This document shows, in pieces, positions 45,047-54,450 of a DNA stretch of 57,075 bases (positions are counted from its first letter, which is position 1; each line of letters starts with the position of its first letter). A program made the translations under genes and the position numbers. The notes below the pieces were generated by a model, which made no database searches, was not told where the DNA came from, and was given only the letters and a program-made list of their open reading frames with translations. Origin of the DNA: Xylanibacter ruminicola (lineage in GTDB: Bacteria; Bacteroidota; Bacteroidia; Bacteroidales; Bacteroidaceae); contig SUYC01000022.1 in the NCBI GenBank assembly GCA_015060625.1, forward strand, positions 1-57,075, in the 5' to 3' direction.

Positions 45047-46978
45047 TTAAAATTCAAGTATGAGCGACTGACGTGGCTTCAGGTCGAAATTCTTCGACAA
45101 ATCATAGTAACGATTCGTCAGGATATCCTTAGCCTTTGATGTTTTTCCGATGACCTCGGCATAACGCTCAACCTCGAGTGTAGCAGGCTTCGATGTACCA
45201 TTCAGGATGGTGAGTGCCGTTTTACCCTGATACTGGCGGGCAATCACATAGATGCCATGGAATGGGGTGAACTGAATCTGCTTGCCTTTGATAATCACAT
45301 CATTACCCTGGCGCCAGTGCAGCAAGCGAGAGAGCCAGGTGAACATGGCCTGTTCGCTGTGTGTACGCCCTTCCTTGGTAAAGCAGTTATGGGTATCGCC
45401 AGGGAATCCACCGGGGAAGTCCTTGCGCACATCACCATCTGTCTTCTCCTTGGTGCCATTCATCAGCACTTCGGTACCATAATACAGTTGGGGGATACGA
45501 TTCACGGTGAGCAACAATGCCAGCGCCTGCTTCAGAGCCAGGGTGTCCTTGCCGTTCCCCAGAAACCGATCGGTATCGTGATTCTCGATAAAAGCCATCA
45601 CACTTGATGGGTTGGGATAGAGATAATCGTAAACAAACGAGTTATAAAGACGGTTCAGACCTTTCCACCAACCATCTGTTTCTTCATTTTTTGCCTGTCC
45701 CAACTTATCAAAGAAACTAAAATCCATCACCGTTTTCAGATAGCTATTCTTCTCTGAGAGTTTGGAATCTTTCTGCCAGGCAGCGGTATAGGCAGGCTCG
45801 GTGACCCAGGTTTCACCAACGGTATTAAAGTTAGGATATTCGTCGTCGAGTTCCTTCATCCATTGAGCCATTGCATCGGCATAGGCATAAGGATAGGTAT
45901 CCATGCGGATGCCATCGATGCCAACCGTCTCAATCCACCAGATTGAATTCTGGATAAGATAACGCATCAGATGGGGGTTATGCTGATTCAGGTCAGGCAT
46001 TGAGGGCACGAACCAACCTTCAACCGTTTCTTTCACATCAATCTTTGCTGCATAAGGATCCACCACCGGTGTGAGTTTATAGCTCGTTTGGAGATAAGCA
46101 CTCTTAGCAGGCTCTGAGCCATCGGCATTGGCTGTAAAGCCTGTCATCGGGTCGCGACCGCAATTCTTCTCCGTAAGCCATTCGGGCGTGTTCAACCAGT
46201 CCTTGCTGGGCATATCCTTGGTCCAGGGATGCTCAAAACCACTGTGATTAAAGATCATATCCATCACAATCTTCAAACCTTTTTGATGAGCCTCATCACA
46301 AAGACGCTTGTAATCGGCATTGGACCCGAAACGGGGGTCCACCTTATAATAATTAGTGGTAGCATAGCCATGATAGGTTGAGAACCCATTCTTGCCGTCG
46401 GGCGAATCGTTCTCGAGTACCGGTGTGAACCAAAGGGCTGTCACACCCAGTTCCTTAAAATAATCCAGGTGTTCGCGGATACCGTTCAAGTCGCCACCAT
46501 GACGCAGACTGGGTTTCGAGCGATCCTCAACATAATTTCGCATTCCCTTTATCTGTTTCGGATGATTGGCGCCCTGTGCAAAACGGTCGGGCATCAACAT
46601 ATAAAGCACATCGGCATTGGTAAAGCCCATACGCTTATCGCCACTCATCTCGCGCTGTTTGAGCTGATACTGCACCTTGGTCTTACCAAAGTTCAACGTC
46701 ATCGTGCCAGGCTGTGCATCACGCAGATTCATATACACCAACAGGTAGTTGGGCGAATCAAGGCGCACCAGACTGTCGATGATCACCCCTGGATAATCGG
46801 TGGTGACACTGGCCACATCGCGGATGCCCTGTCCGTACACCATCAGCTGTACTTGTGGGTTTTTCAATCCTACATACCAGTCGGTGGGTTCAATACGATC
46901 AATCACCTGTTTTTTTGCTGCACTCATCGTTAAAACGTTTGCCATTAGAATGGCGGTTACTAATAAAATCCGTTTCAT
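45047..46978 (-). CDS. GH13 alpha-amylase/neopullulanase, SusA-like
   Basis: A 643-aa secreted or periplasmic enzyme. The ATG at 46978 is chosen because a longer frame to 47008 would start inside the -7 box. It has a signal peptide (ending MSA), an N-terminal beta-sandwich of the cyclomaltodextrinase type (about 25-110), the GH13 barrel with nucleophile Asp in GIRMDTYPY (near 358), acid Glu in VGETWV (near 390) and ENHDTDRF (near 467), and a C-terminal beta domain. All catalytic residues are intact. It should cleave maltodextrins or pullulan in the periplasm. No starch-type SusC/SusD pair is recognisable next to it, and it has its own palindromic operator. Confidence 0.92.
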   Translation of the reverse strand: MKRILLVTAILMANVLTMSAAKKQVIDRIEPTDWYVGLKNPQVQLMVYGQGIRDVASVTTDYPGVIIDSLVRLDSPNYLLVYMNLRDAQPGTMTLNFGKTKVQYQLKQREMSGDKRMGFTNADVLYMLMPDRFAQGANHPKQIKGMRNYVEDRSKPSLRHGGDLNGIREHLDYFKELGVTALWFTPVLENDSPDGKNGFSTYHGYATTNYYKVDPRFGSNADYKRLCDEAHQKGLKIVMDMIFNHSGFEHPWTKDMPSKDWLNTPEWLTEKNCGRDPMTGFTANADGSEPAKSAYLQTSYKLTPVVDPYAAKIDVKETVEGWFVPSMPDLNQHNPHLMRYLIQNSIWWIETVGIDGIRMDTYPYAYADAMAQWMKELDDEYPNFNTVGETWVTEPAYTAAWQKDSKLSEKNSYLKTVMDFSFFDKLGQAKNEETDGWWKGLNRLYNSFVYDYLYPNPSSVMAFIENHDTDRFLGNGKDTLALKQALALLLTVNRIPQLYYGTEVLMNGTKEKTDGDVRKDFPGGFPGDTHNCFTKEGRTHSEQAMFTWLSRLLHWRQGNDVIIKGKQIQFTPFHGIYVIARQYQGKTALTILNGTSKPATLEVERYAEVIGKTSKAKDILTNRYYDLSKNFDLKPRQSLILEF

Positions 46979-47005
46979 TTTTGTTCTTAGTTTATTCTCA
47001 TGCTG

Positions 47006-47048
47006 CAAAGATAGGAATTTTTCTGATACGTTGTTCGCATCAGAAAAA
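47006..47048 (-). promoter_or_regulatory. Promoter and palindromic operator of the amylase gene
   Basis: The minus-strand -7 box TATCTTTG lies at 47013-47006. Immediately upstream is a perfect 10-bp inverted repeat, TTTTTCTGAT (47018-47027) and ATCAGAAAAA (47039-47048), with an 11-nt spacer, covering the -12 to -42 region. Confidence 0.6.
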
Positions 47049-47089
47049 GAATCCCATCACATCATTATTGCAAACGATTGCACAGCCCC

Positions 47090-50000
47090 CTACCCTTTGT
47101 ACTCGGTAGGGGTGACGCCAAACTGCTTTTTGAACACCACCGAGAAGTGGCTCTGGGTACTAAAGCCCGTCATATCGGCAATCTCGGCCACGGTATGCTT
47201 GCCGCCTTTCAACAACTCTGCTGCACGATTCAACTTGTAGGTACGGAAGAAATTACTTGGTGTCTCACCCGTCAGACCTTTAATCTTATAATAGAGTTTG
47301 GTTCGTGAGATAAAGAGCATTTGGGTGATACGCGTCACATCAAGTTCCGAGTTCGACAATTCTTCTTCCATCAGTTTATAGAGTTCATCCATAAAATGTC
47401 TATCCTGCTCAGAGAGTGCATTATCAACGCCTTCATCCTCGGTGGTAGTGGCCTTGGTCAGCAATTTGCGCACCCGATCACGGTTCTTCAGCTGCGACTG
47501 GATGAGTGCTGAGAGCACAGCGGGCTCAAAGGGCTTAGTCACATAGGCATCAGCACCTACATTCAGGCCCTCAACCTGATTCTCGGCTGTAACCTTGGCC
47601 GTAACAAGGATGACAGGAATATGACTCAACTGAATATCTTGCTTGATTTCCTGACAAAACTGGTAACCATCCTTGCCTGGCATGGCCACATCGCTCAGAA
47701 CGATATTAGGCTCTTCGGCTCTCATCTCTTCGAGTGCCGTATCAGCATCAAGACAGGTGATCAAACGATAATCGTGTGAGAACAGCATACGCATATAGTT
47801 GACGATTTCGGTATCATCGTCAACAACAAGGATTGTTGGACGGTCATCATCATTCTGATGCGAGGTGATGGGTGATGGCTGATAGGTGGTAGTGGTTAGC
47901 TGGGCGCCGACTGCTAACGTATTATCTCCTTCCAGCGGTCTGCGCTCAGCATCGGTATAGGCCGCTTTGTTCATAGGGTAAACCAAGGTGAACACAGCTC
48001 CCTCGCCATCAGTACGGTTGCCTGCTGTCAAGGTACCATGATGCAGTTCGGCCAACCGGCGGGCATAATACAGCCCGATGCCCGTACCGTAGTTTACAAT
48101 AGCCTTGGTTTGGTTATCCAACTGGTAGAATCGCTTAAAGATATTCTCTTTATGCTCCTCGGGGATGCCCTTACCTGTATCAGCGATGGTCACCTTCACC
48201 TGATCATCCACCACATCCAGATGTACATCTATCCTACCGCCACGCGGGGTAAACTTCAACGCATTCGACAGCAGATTGCTCACTATCTTTTCCAGTTTAT
48301 CGCCATCGGTCCAGGCCATCAGCTGGTCTTCCATACCAAAGCGACTCAGCGTCAGTCCCTTTTCCTTCGCATTAAACTCGAAGGTGTCGCAGATATTGTT
48401 CATCAGCTCCACCACATCAAGCTGTTCCACACTCAGTCGCAGGGTATCGTTTTCCAATTTATTAAAATCCATCAGCTGGTTGACCAGTTTAAACATGCGC
48501 TGGATGCTGCGCTGGGCAATGCTCAGCAGACTGCGTTCCTCGTCGCCCACACGATCGCTCTTTGCCAACTGTCCCACCGGACCGGCAATCATCGTTAACG
48601 GTGTGCGGAATTCGTGGGCGATATTCGCAAAGAAGCTCATGTTCATCTGGTTGGTACGCAACTCCTGCTCCTTCTCCATCTCAGCCTTTCGGGCAGCACG
48701 ACGGGCAGCCACCACACGCTTGGCATTGCGGTAGAGATACCAAGTCAACAGCGCCCCCAGTGCCAGATAGATCAGCCAAGCCCACCATGACAACATCGGT
48801 GCCGGCTCCACCACGACACTAATCCGGCGTTCGTCGCTGCTGGCCTCGTCGCTGGTACTATCGGTGATACGAACACGGAAGGTATAGTGGCCCGACGGCA
48901 GATTGGCATAGCCAGCGGCGTGCCTGCTGCCTGCATCAATCCAGTCGTTGTCGAACCCTTCCAGCTTATAATAATAATGTACGCGCTCGTATTCGCCAAA
49001 GTCGAGGGCGGTATAAGAGATGCTGAAACTATTCTCACTGTGCTTCAAGCGTATCTCCTTACAGTTATCGAGCATCGACTCGATGGGGGCACCCTTAGTG
49101 GGACGAACCATCTGGTTATGAATCTTCAGATGACTGAACTTCAGGGGAATCGTCCTCAGCGTATCGATATCAGCGGGATTAAACATGGTAATACCATCAG
49201 TACTGCCGAACACCAGACAACCATTAGGCAACTGGCACGAGGCACGATCGGCAAACTCATCGCCAGCCAATCCGTCGGCCTTATAGAGCGCAGTCATCGT
49301 GCCTGTCTTGGGGTCGAGACGGTTCAAGCCCTTCATGGTACTAATCCACAGATTACCCTGTCGGTCTTCCTCAATGCTGCCTACATCGGAACAAGACAAG
49401 CCGGCAATACGACGCACCTCGTTGGTTTGCGGATAATAGCACAGCAGTCCATTACTCACAGTACCTATCCAGATATTCCCTTTTGCATCCTGGAGCATAT
49501 CGGTAGGGATATACACACTACGACGGATACAACGCTGCATACTGGGAATATCCATCGCACTCAGCTTCCCCGTTTGAGGATTCATTTTCATGATGGGCTG
49601 ATAGAAAGCTGATATCAGCATCGAGCCATCCTTTAATTTCAGCAGCGATGGGATAAACGTAAAGTCAACATTAAAGGCTTGCTTGGCCTCCGGCTCTGAG
49701 CTACCTGGTCTGAAGGCGAAGATATAGGTAGTGCTTGTAGCTGCCCAGACAGTGCCATCCTCGGTTTGTTCAAAACACATAGTTGGCGGCAGCTGCCACT
49801 GACTCAGAATATTCAGTTTCGCGCCATCATACTGGCACTTCATCACCCCACTGGTGGTAGAAAGCCAAAGCAGCCCGTCGCGATCGCAGAAGATATTGGT
49901 AATCGCATTCTTCTTCTCGCCTGCCGGCAGACCAGCAATCTCGATATGCTCAGCTTTCTGGGTGGTGGAATGATACACAAACACGCCCTTCAGCAGCGTA

Positions 50001-51118
50001 GATATCCACAGATTGGCCTGTTTATCGATAGCAACTGCCAATACCGACGAATTCTCAATCACCCTATTCAAGTAGTTATCGCTACCACCGAACTTCTCTT
50101 TATAATAGTAGTCGGCAAAAAGGCCCTTATCATACGTACCCAACCAGATGTTCTTTCTGGAATCCTGGAAAATCTTAGTGACATAGGCATCTGGCACAGG
50201 CAACGAAAAATTGGCTTCGTTCTGACCTTTCAGCGTATGAGTGAGCAGATTCAATTCAAAGAGTCCGTTACGTGATGTGCTGAGCAGGATGGTATTATTA
50301 TCCAGCAAACAGGCAGCCTGCAGCACACTATTATGAGCTGTTAGCCTCTCATGCATCTCGGTACTGAGCGGAATCATCTGCTGCGACTTGGTATCGTAGA
50401 GCACCAACGTGCCATTACCCGAACACAACAGCAACCCGTTGGGCAGCAGTTCGAAGAAATAGGATCCCAACTGCTGACCGGCCTTCACCTCGGCTTTCTG
50501 TTTAAACGTCTCGCCATTGATGACCAGCAGATTGTCGGCGCTCACCATCAGGATATTATCGGCGCCATCAATAAAGCAGTCGCCCCACGACTGATTGGTT
50601 TTCGTTCTGTTAAACTTCGACAGGAAGATATGATGCTGCTCGTCGTACATCAGCAGTTCCATACCATTATACACAAAAATGCGGCCCTTACTGTCCATCA
50701 ATAGTTTACGGGCATTTTGGTTGCCCGTTTGCATCGGTATCGATTCAAAATTGTCCTGTCGGGTATAACGGCACACACCATTTACGGTAGCCACCCAAAG
50801 CCTACCTTGCTGATCGCAAAGCAGACTCTGTATCTGGTTATCGGGCAGCCCCAAGGAGTCGAAGGTACAGAAATACTGGTGATATTCGTGCCCATCGTAA
50901 CGGTTCAAGCCACGGAAGGTGCCAATCCACAAGTAGCCATCGGCATCTTCGGCGATACACTGTACACGACTGTTCGACAGTTCATTGGCCACCACCAGAT
51001 CATGCTCCTCATCCTTATCCAGCGATGTCCCGCCGGTTCCATGGCGCTGGCAACCCAGCATCATCAGCGCCAACACGGCACAGAATAATACAGCAAAAAC
51101 AGGTTTTCTATGAGTCAT
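47090..51118 (-). CDS. Hybrid two-component regulator HTCS2
   Basis: A 1342-aa HTCS. Lipoprotein-like signal (LGCQ), periplasmic propellers (DGYLWIGTFRGLNRYDG, NIWLGTYDKGLF), a Y_Y_Y domain, one membrane helix near 775-795, HisKA with IAHEFRTPL (His near 832), HATPase (NLLSNALKFTPRGG), receiver domain with LSDVAMPG (Asp near 1143) and VTKPFEP, and an AraC HTH from about 1245 to the end. All phosphorelay residues are present. It is divergent from the SusC/SusD pair at 51363-56037, with 244 bp between, and probably regulates it. The amylase gene downstream on the same strand has its own promoter. The -7 box is TATCTTTG at 51146-51139. Confidence 0.93.
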   Translation of the reverse strand: MTHRKPVFAVLFCAVLALMMLGCQRHGTGGTSLDKDEEHDLVVANELSNSRVQCIAEDADGYLWIGTFRGLNRYDGHEYHQYFCTFDSLGLPDNQIQSLLCDQQGRLWVATVNGVCRYTRQDNFESIPMQTGNQNARKLLMDSKGRIFVYNGMELLMYDEQHHIFLSKFNRTKTNQSWGDCFIDGADNILMVSADNLLVINGETFKQKAEVKAGQQLGSYFFELLPNGLLLCSGNGTLVLYDTKSQQMIPLSTEMHERLTAHNSVLQAACLLDNNTILLSTSRNGLFELNLLTHTLKGQNEANFSLPVPDAYVTKIFQDSRKNIWLGTYDKGLFADYYYKEKFGGSDNYLNRVIENSSVLAVAIDKQANLWISTLLKGVFVYHSTTQKAEHIEIAGLPAGEKKNAITNIFCDRDGLLWLSTTSGVMKCQYDGAKLNILSQWQLPPTMCFEQTEDGTVWAATSTTYIFAFRPGSSEPEAKQAFNVDFTFIPSLLKLKDGSMLISAFYQPIMKMNPQTGKLSAMDIPSMQRCIRRSVYIPTDMLQDAKGNIWIGTVSNGLLCYYPQTNEVRRIAGLSCSDVGSIEEDRQGNLWISTMKGLNRLDPKTGTMTALYKADGLAGDEFADRASCQLPNGCLVFGSTDGITMFNPADIDTLRTIPLKFSHLKIHNQMVRPTKGAPIESMLDNCKEIRLKHSENSFSISYTALDFGEYERVHYYYKLEGFDNDWIDAGSRHAAGYANLPSGHYTFRVRITDSTSDEASSDERRISVVVEPAPMLSWWAWLIYLALGALLTWYLYRNAKRVVAARRAARKAEMEKEQELRTNQMNMSFFANIAHEFRTPLTMIAGPVGQLAKSDRVGDEERSLLSIAQRSIQRMFKLVNQLMDFNKLENDTLRLSVEQLDVVELMNNICDTFEFNAKEKGLTLSRFGMEDQLMAWTDGDKLEKIVSNLLSNALKFTPRGGRIDVHLDVVDDQVKVTIADTGKGIPEEHKENIFKRFYQLDNQTKAIVNYGTGIGLYYARRLAELHHGTLTAGNRTDGEGAVFTLVYPMNKAAYTDAERRPLEGDNTLAVGAQLTTTTYQPSPITSHQNDDDRPTILVVDDDTEIVNYMRMLFSHDYRLITCLDADTALEEMRAEEPNIVLSDVAMPGKDGYQFCQEIKQDIQLSHIPVILVTAKVTAENQVEGLNVGADAYVTKPFEPAVLSALIQSQLKNRDRVRKLLTKATTTEDEGVDNALSEQDRHFMDELYKLMEEELSNSELDVTRITQMLFISRTKLYYKIKGLTGETPSNFFRTYKLNRAAELLKGGKHTVAEIADMTGFSTQSHFSVVFKKQFGVTPTEYKG

Positions 51119-51138
51119 ATTACGTTATTATTTGCTTG

Positions 51139-51300
51139 CAAAGATAAGAAAAACTCCTGATAATAAAGCGCTTATTACCATAATTTGAACATACACGACA
51201 ACTTTTAAACAAATTGAACAACCCCCATATAGATTTGAACAAGTGGAAAAAATGAAAAACAGAATAAAAAAACACTATTACATAAATCCCCTTACCTTTG
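51139..51300. promoter_or_regulatory. Divergent promoters with TTGAACA direct repeats
   Basis: The minus-strand -7 TATCTTTG (51146-51139) serves HTCS2 and the plus-strand -7 TACCTTTG (51293-51300) serves the fourth SusC. Between them TTGAACA occurs three times in the same direction, at 51185-51191, 51214-51220 and 51235-51241; the last two are 21 bp apart, the two-turn spacing also seen for the HTCS1-type site. Confidence 0.6.
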
Positions 51301-51362
51301 CAGCCGATATTTTCATAACCAAATAATATTCCTAACAATTAACTCAAAACAACTAAAGCTCA

Positions 51363-54300
51363 ATGAAGAAGAGTAGTATTATGCTGATGTTGATGGCACT
51401 GATGATGTCAGTAACATCTTTCGCCCAAGGACTGAAGGGCCATGTAATCGACGAGAACGGCGAACCAGTCATCGGAGCAACCGTAGCCGAGAAGAACAAT
51501 CCCAAGAATGCCACCATCACCGATTTTGATGGTAATTTCGTGGTAAACATTCAAGCAGGTCATACCCTCACGGTGACCTACATCGGCTATCAGACTTTTG
51601 AAGGTGCCGCTAAGAACGGCATGACTATCAACCTGAAACCCGACAACAAGGTACTCGACGAAGTCGTTGTTGTTGGTTATGGTGTACAAAAGAAGAGTAG
51701 CGTAACAGGTGCCATCTCTCAGGTAAAACCCGAAGATATGGAGAACCGCACCATTGCCAACGCTCAACAAGCCCTGCAGGGTAAGACCTCGGGTGTACAG
51801 ATTATCCAGTCGAGCGCTGCTCCTGGTTCATCACCAACCATTCGCGTACGCGGTTATTCCTCTAATTCAAGCTCAGAGCCCCTGTTCGTTGTCGATGGTG
51901 TGCGCCTGAGTGATATCAGTGGTATCGACCCCAGCACCATCGCCTCGATGGAAATTCTGAAGGATGCAGCCTCGGCCGCTATCTACGGAGCCGAGGCCGG
52001 TAACGGAGTTGTTCTTATCACCACTAAGAAAGGTAAGCCTGGACAGGGTAAGATTACCTACGACTTCATGTTTACCGACGAAAGTCTGGCCCGCATCCCC
52101 AAGATGCTGAACGCCGAGCAGTATATCCAGTATATGGACGAGGGAAACATTTTTACGAAGGACTATATGCTGAAGAACTGGGACGGTGTGACCAACACAG
52201 CCTGGACCGATGTGGCTTTCAATCATGGTCACATGCAGAAGCATGCCCTCTCGTTTACCGGTGGTAACGACCGCGGCAACTATTTCCTCTCGCTCGCGTA
52301 CCTTAATAATAATGGTATCGTTAAAGGCGACGCTGATGTGTACAAACGACTCACAGCCACCATCAACGTCGAATATAAGATTAAAGACTGGTTGAAGGTG
52401 GGTACTACCAACCAGATTGAGAAATACGACGTACGCTCGGTATCTACCAACAGCGAGTACGGCTCGCTACTGACATCCATTCTGATGCTCGACCCACTGA
52501 CTCCCGACACCTACACCGCCGAGAACCTGCCTTACCAGATGGTAAATGCCCAGGCCAACGGCAAGCAACTGCTGCAGGACGAGAATGGCAACTACTATGC
52601 CGTATCTAAGTTCTATGCCGGTGAGCAGTATCATCCCATGATTATGCGCGACAACGGTCTGTCGAAGAACCAGGGATTCAATATCAACGGTTCTATCTAT
52701 GGTGATTTCACACCATTAAAAGGCCTCACCGTTACCTCTCGTTTCGGTTATCGCCTGGCTGGTACCCGTAGCAACAGCACCAGTCTGCCATTCTATGGTA
52801 ACGGTGTACAGAGCCGCGACTATCTCGACTTCAGCGCAGGTTCATCAACCTCTATCTACTATCAGTGGGAGAACTTTGCCAACTATATGAAACAGTTTGG
52901 TGGTCATACCGTTACAGCCATGGTAGGTATGTCGTTCCAGAAGTCATCAAGCGACAATGTGAACGGTTCGCTGACAGCCAATGGCGAAGATGCCTTGAAG
53001 AAGAACGACCCATTGTTCTACTATCTGAACTACGCCAACGCATCGGCCACCAAGGGTGTGAGCGGCGAAACCAACGAGAGTACCAAGTACTCCTACTTCG
53101 GTCGCCTGTCTTACGATTTCATGGGACGTTATCTGCTGCAGGCTTCGCTGCGCGCAGATGCTGCCGACTTGTCGAAGCTCTCAAAGAAAACCCGTTGGGG
53201 CTACTTCCCAGCCGTATCAGTAGGTTGGACCATCAGCGAGGAGAAGTTCTTTGCACCACTGAAAAAAGCTTTCGATAGTTTGAAGTTCCGTGCCAGCTGG
53301 GGTCAGAACGGTAGTCTCTCGGCATTGGGCGGCTACAGCTACAGCACGGATATGGCACTGGGCGGACTCTATCCATTCTCTTCAGGTATCAACTACACCC
53401 AGGCCGCAGCCCCATCAACCATGGGTAACGATGACCTGAAGTGGGAAACCTCAGAGCAGTTGAACTTTGGTTTCGACGGTATCCTGATGGGCGGTCGCAT
53501 GACCTTCGGCATCGACTACTTTATCAAGAAGACTAAGGACCTGCTGGTATGGGGTACCACACCATCGCTTATCATCGGTGGCAGCACCTCGCCTATGAAT
53601 GCCGGTAACGTAGAAAACAAGGGCTTTGAGTTTGAGCTAGGCTGGCGTGACCATATCGGCGACTTCAACTACAGCATCCGTGCCAACCTCTCCACCCTGA
53701 GCAATAAGGTGACCTATATCGATCCCTCTATTACCCGCCTGAGCGGTAGCAACTTCCACACTTACACCATCACCTACTTCGAGAAGGGCTATCCCGTTTA
53801 CTACTTCCGCGGCTATAAGTTTGCCGGCATCGACAAGGAAACAGGTAATCCTTTGTTCGAGGATCTGGATGGCGACGGAAAAGTATCTGATGGCGACCTG
53901 ACCTACATCGGCGACGCAATTCCCGACTTCACCTATGGTCTCACCCTCACAGCGGCCTATAAGGGCATCGACCTGACCGTATTCGGAACCGGTTCGCACG
54001 GTAACAAGATCTTCAACTGTATCAACCGTCCCGACTACGCTGCTTCGAACCGCTTGAAGGAAGTGTTCTACGACAACCGTTGGACGGTAGATAATCCTAA
54101 CGGCACCGTACCCCGTGCTGGCGCTAACGACATGGATAAGTATGCCACATCGAGTGCGCTGGTTTACGATGGCAGTTTCTTCAAGATCAAGCAGATTCAG
54201 TTGGGTTACACCCTGCCTAAGAACCTCATTAATAAAGTAGCCTTGAGCCATGCCCGTATCTACGCTTCGCTCGACGACTTCTTCACCTTCTCTAAGTATC

Positions 54301-54410
54301 CAGGCTTCGATCCTGAGGCTGCTACCAACTCTACCTCGGGTATGGGTATCGACAAGGGTGGCTACCCCACCTCAAAGAAAGTAGTACTGGGACTGAACAT
54401 TGAATTCTAA
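51363..54410 (+). CDS. SusC-like TonB-dependent transporter, fourth pair
   Basis: A 1015-aa SusC/RagA transporter with a short signal peptide (ending SFAQ), regulatory-like domain (GHVIDENGEPVIGATV), TonB box and plug (DEVVVVGYGVQKKSSVTG, LFVVDGVRL, ILKDAASAAIYGAEAGNGV) and a barrel ending VVLGLNIEF. It is a close relative of the SusC at 36232, though with less biased codon use. Its glycan is unknown because no hydrolase lies in the visible part of the operon, which may continue past the window end. Confidence 0.95.
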   Translation: MKKSSIMLMLMALMMSVTSFAQGLKGHVIDENGEPVIGATVAEKNNPKNATITDFDGNFVVNIQAGHTLTVTYIGYQTFEGAAKNGMTINLKPDNKVLDEVVVVGYGVQKKSSVTGAISQVKPEDMENRTIANAQQALQGKTSGVQIIQSSAAPGSSPTIRVRGYSSNSSSEPLFVVDGVRLSDISGIDPSTIASMEILKDAASAAIYGAEAGNGVVLITTKKGKPGQGKITYDFMFTDESLARIPKMLNAEQYIQYMDEGNIFTKDYMLKNWDGVTNTAWTDVAFNHGHMQKHALSFTGGNDRGNYFLSLAYLNNNGIVKGDADVYKRLTATINVEYKIKDWLKVGTTNQIEKYDVRSVSTNSEYGSLLTSILMLDPLTPDTYTAENLPYQMVNAQANGKQLLQDENGNYYAVSKFYAGEQYHPMIMRDNGLSKNQGFNINGSIYGDFTPLKGLTVTSRFGYRLAGTRSNSTSLPFYGNGVQSRDYLDFSAGSSTSIYYQWENFANYMKQFGGHTVTAMVGMSFQKSSSDNVNGSLTANGEDALKKNDPLFYYLNYANASATKGVSGETNESTKYSYFGRLSYDFMGRYLLQASLRADAADLSKLSKKTRWGYFPAVSVGWTISEEKFFAPLKKAFDSLKFRASWGQNGSLSALGGYSYSTDMALGGLYPFSSGINYTQAAAPSTMGNDDLKWETSEQLNFGFDGILMGGRMTFGIDYFIKKTKDLLVWGTTPSLIIGGSTSPMNAGNVENKGFEFELGWRDHIGDFNYSIRANLSTLSNKVTYIDPSITRLSGSNFHTYTITYFEKGYPVYYFRGYKFAGIDKETGNPLFEDLDGDGKVSDGDLTYIGDAIPDFTYGLTLTAAYKGIDLTVFGTGSHGNKIFNCINRPDYAASNRLKEVFYDNRWTVDNPNGTVPRAGANDMDKYATSSALVYDGSFFKIKQIQLGYTLPKNLINKVALSHARIYASLDDFFTFSKYPGFDPEAATNSTSGMGIDKGGYPTSKKVVLGLNIEF

Positions 54411-54450
54411 GAGAGTTAAAGAATTAAAGAATTGAAAAATTGAAATCATT

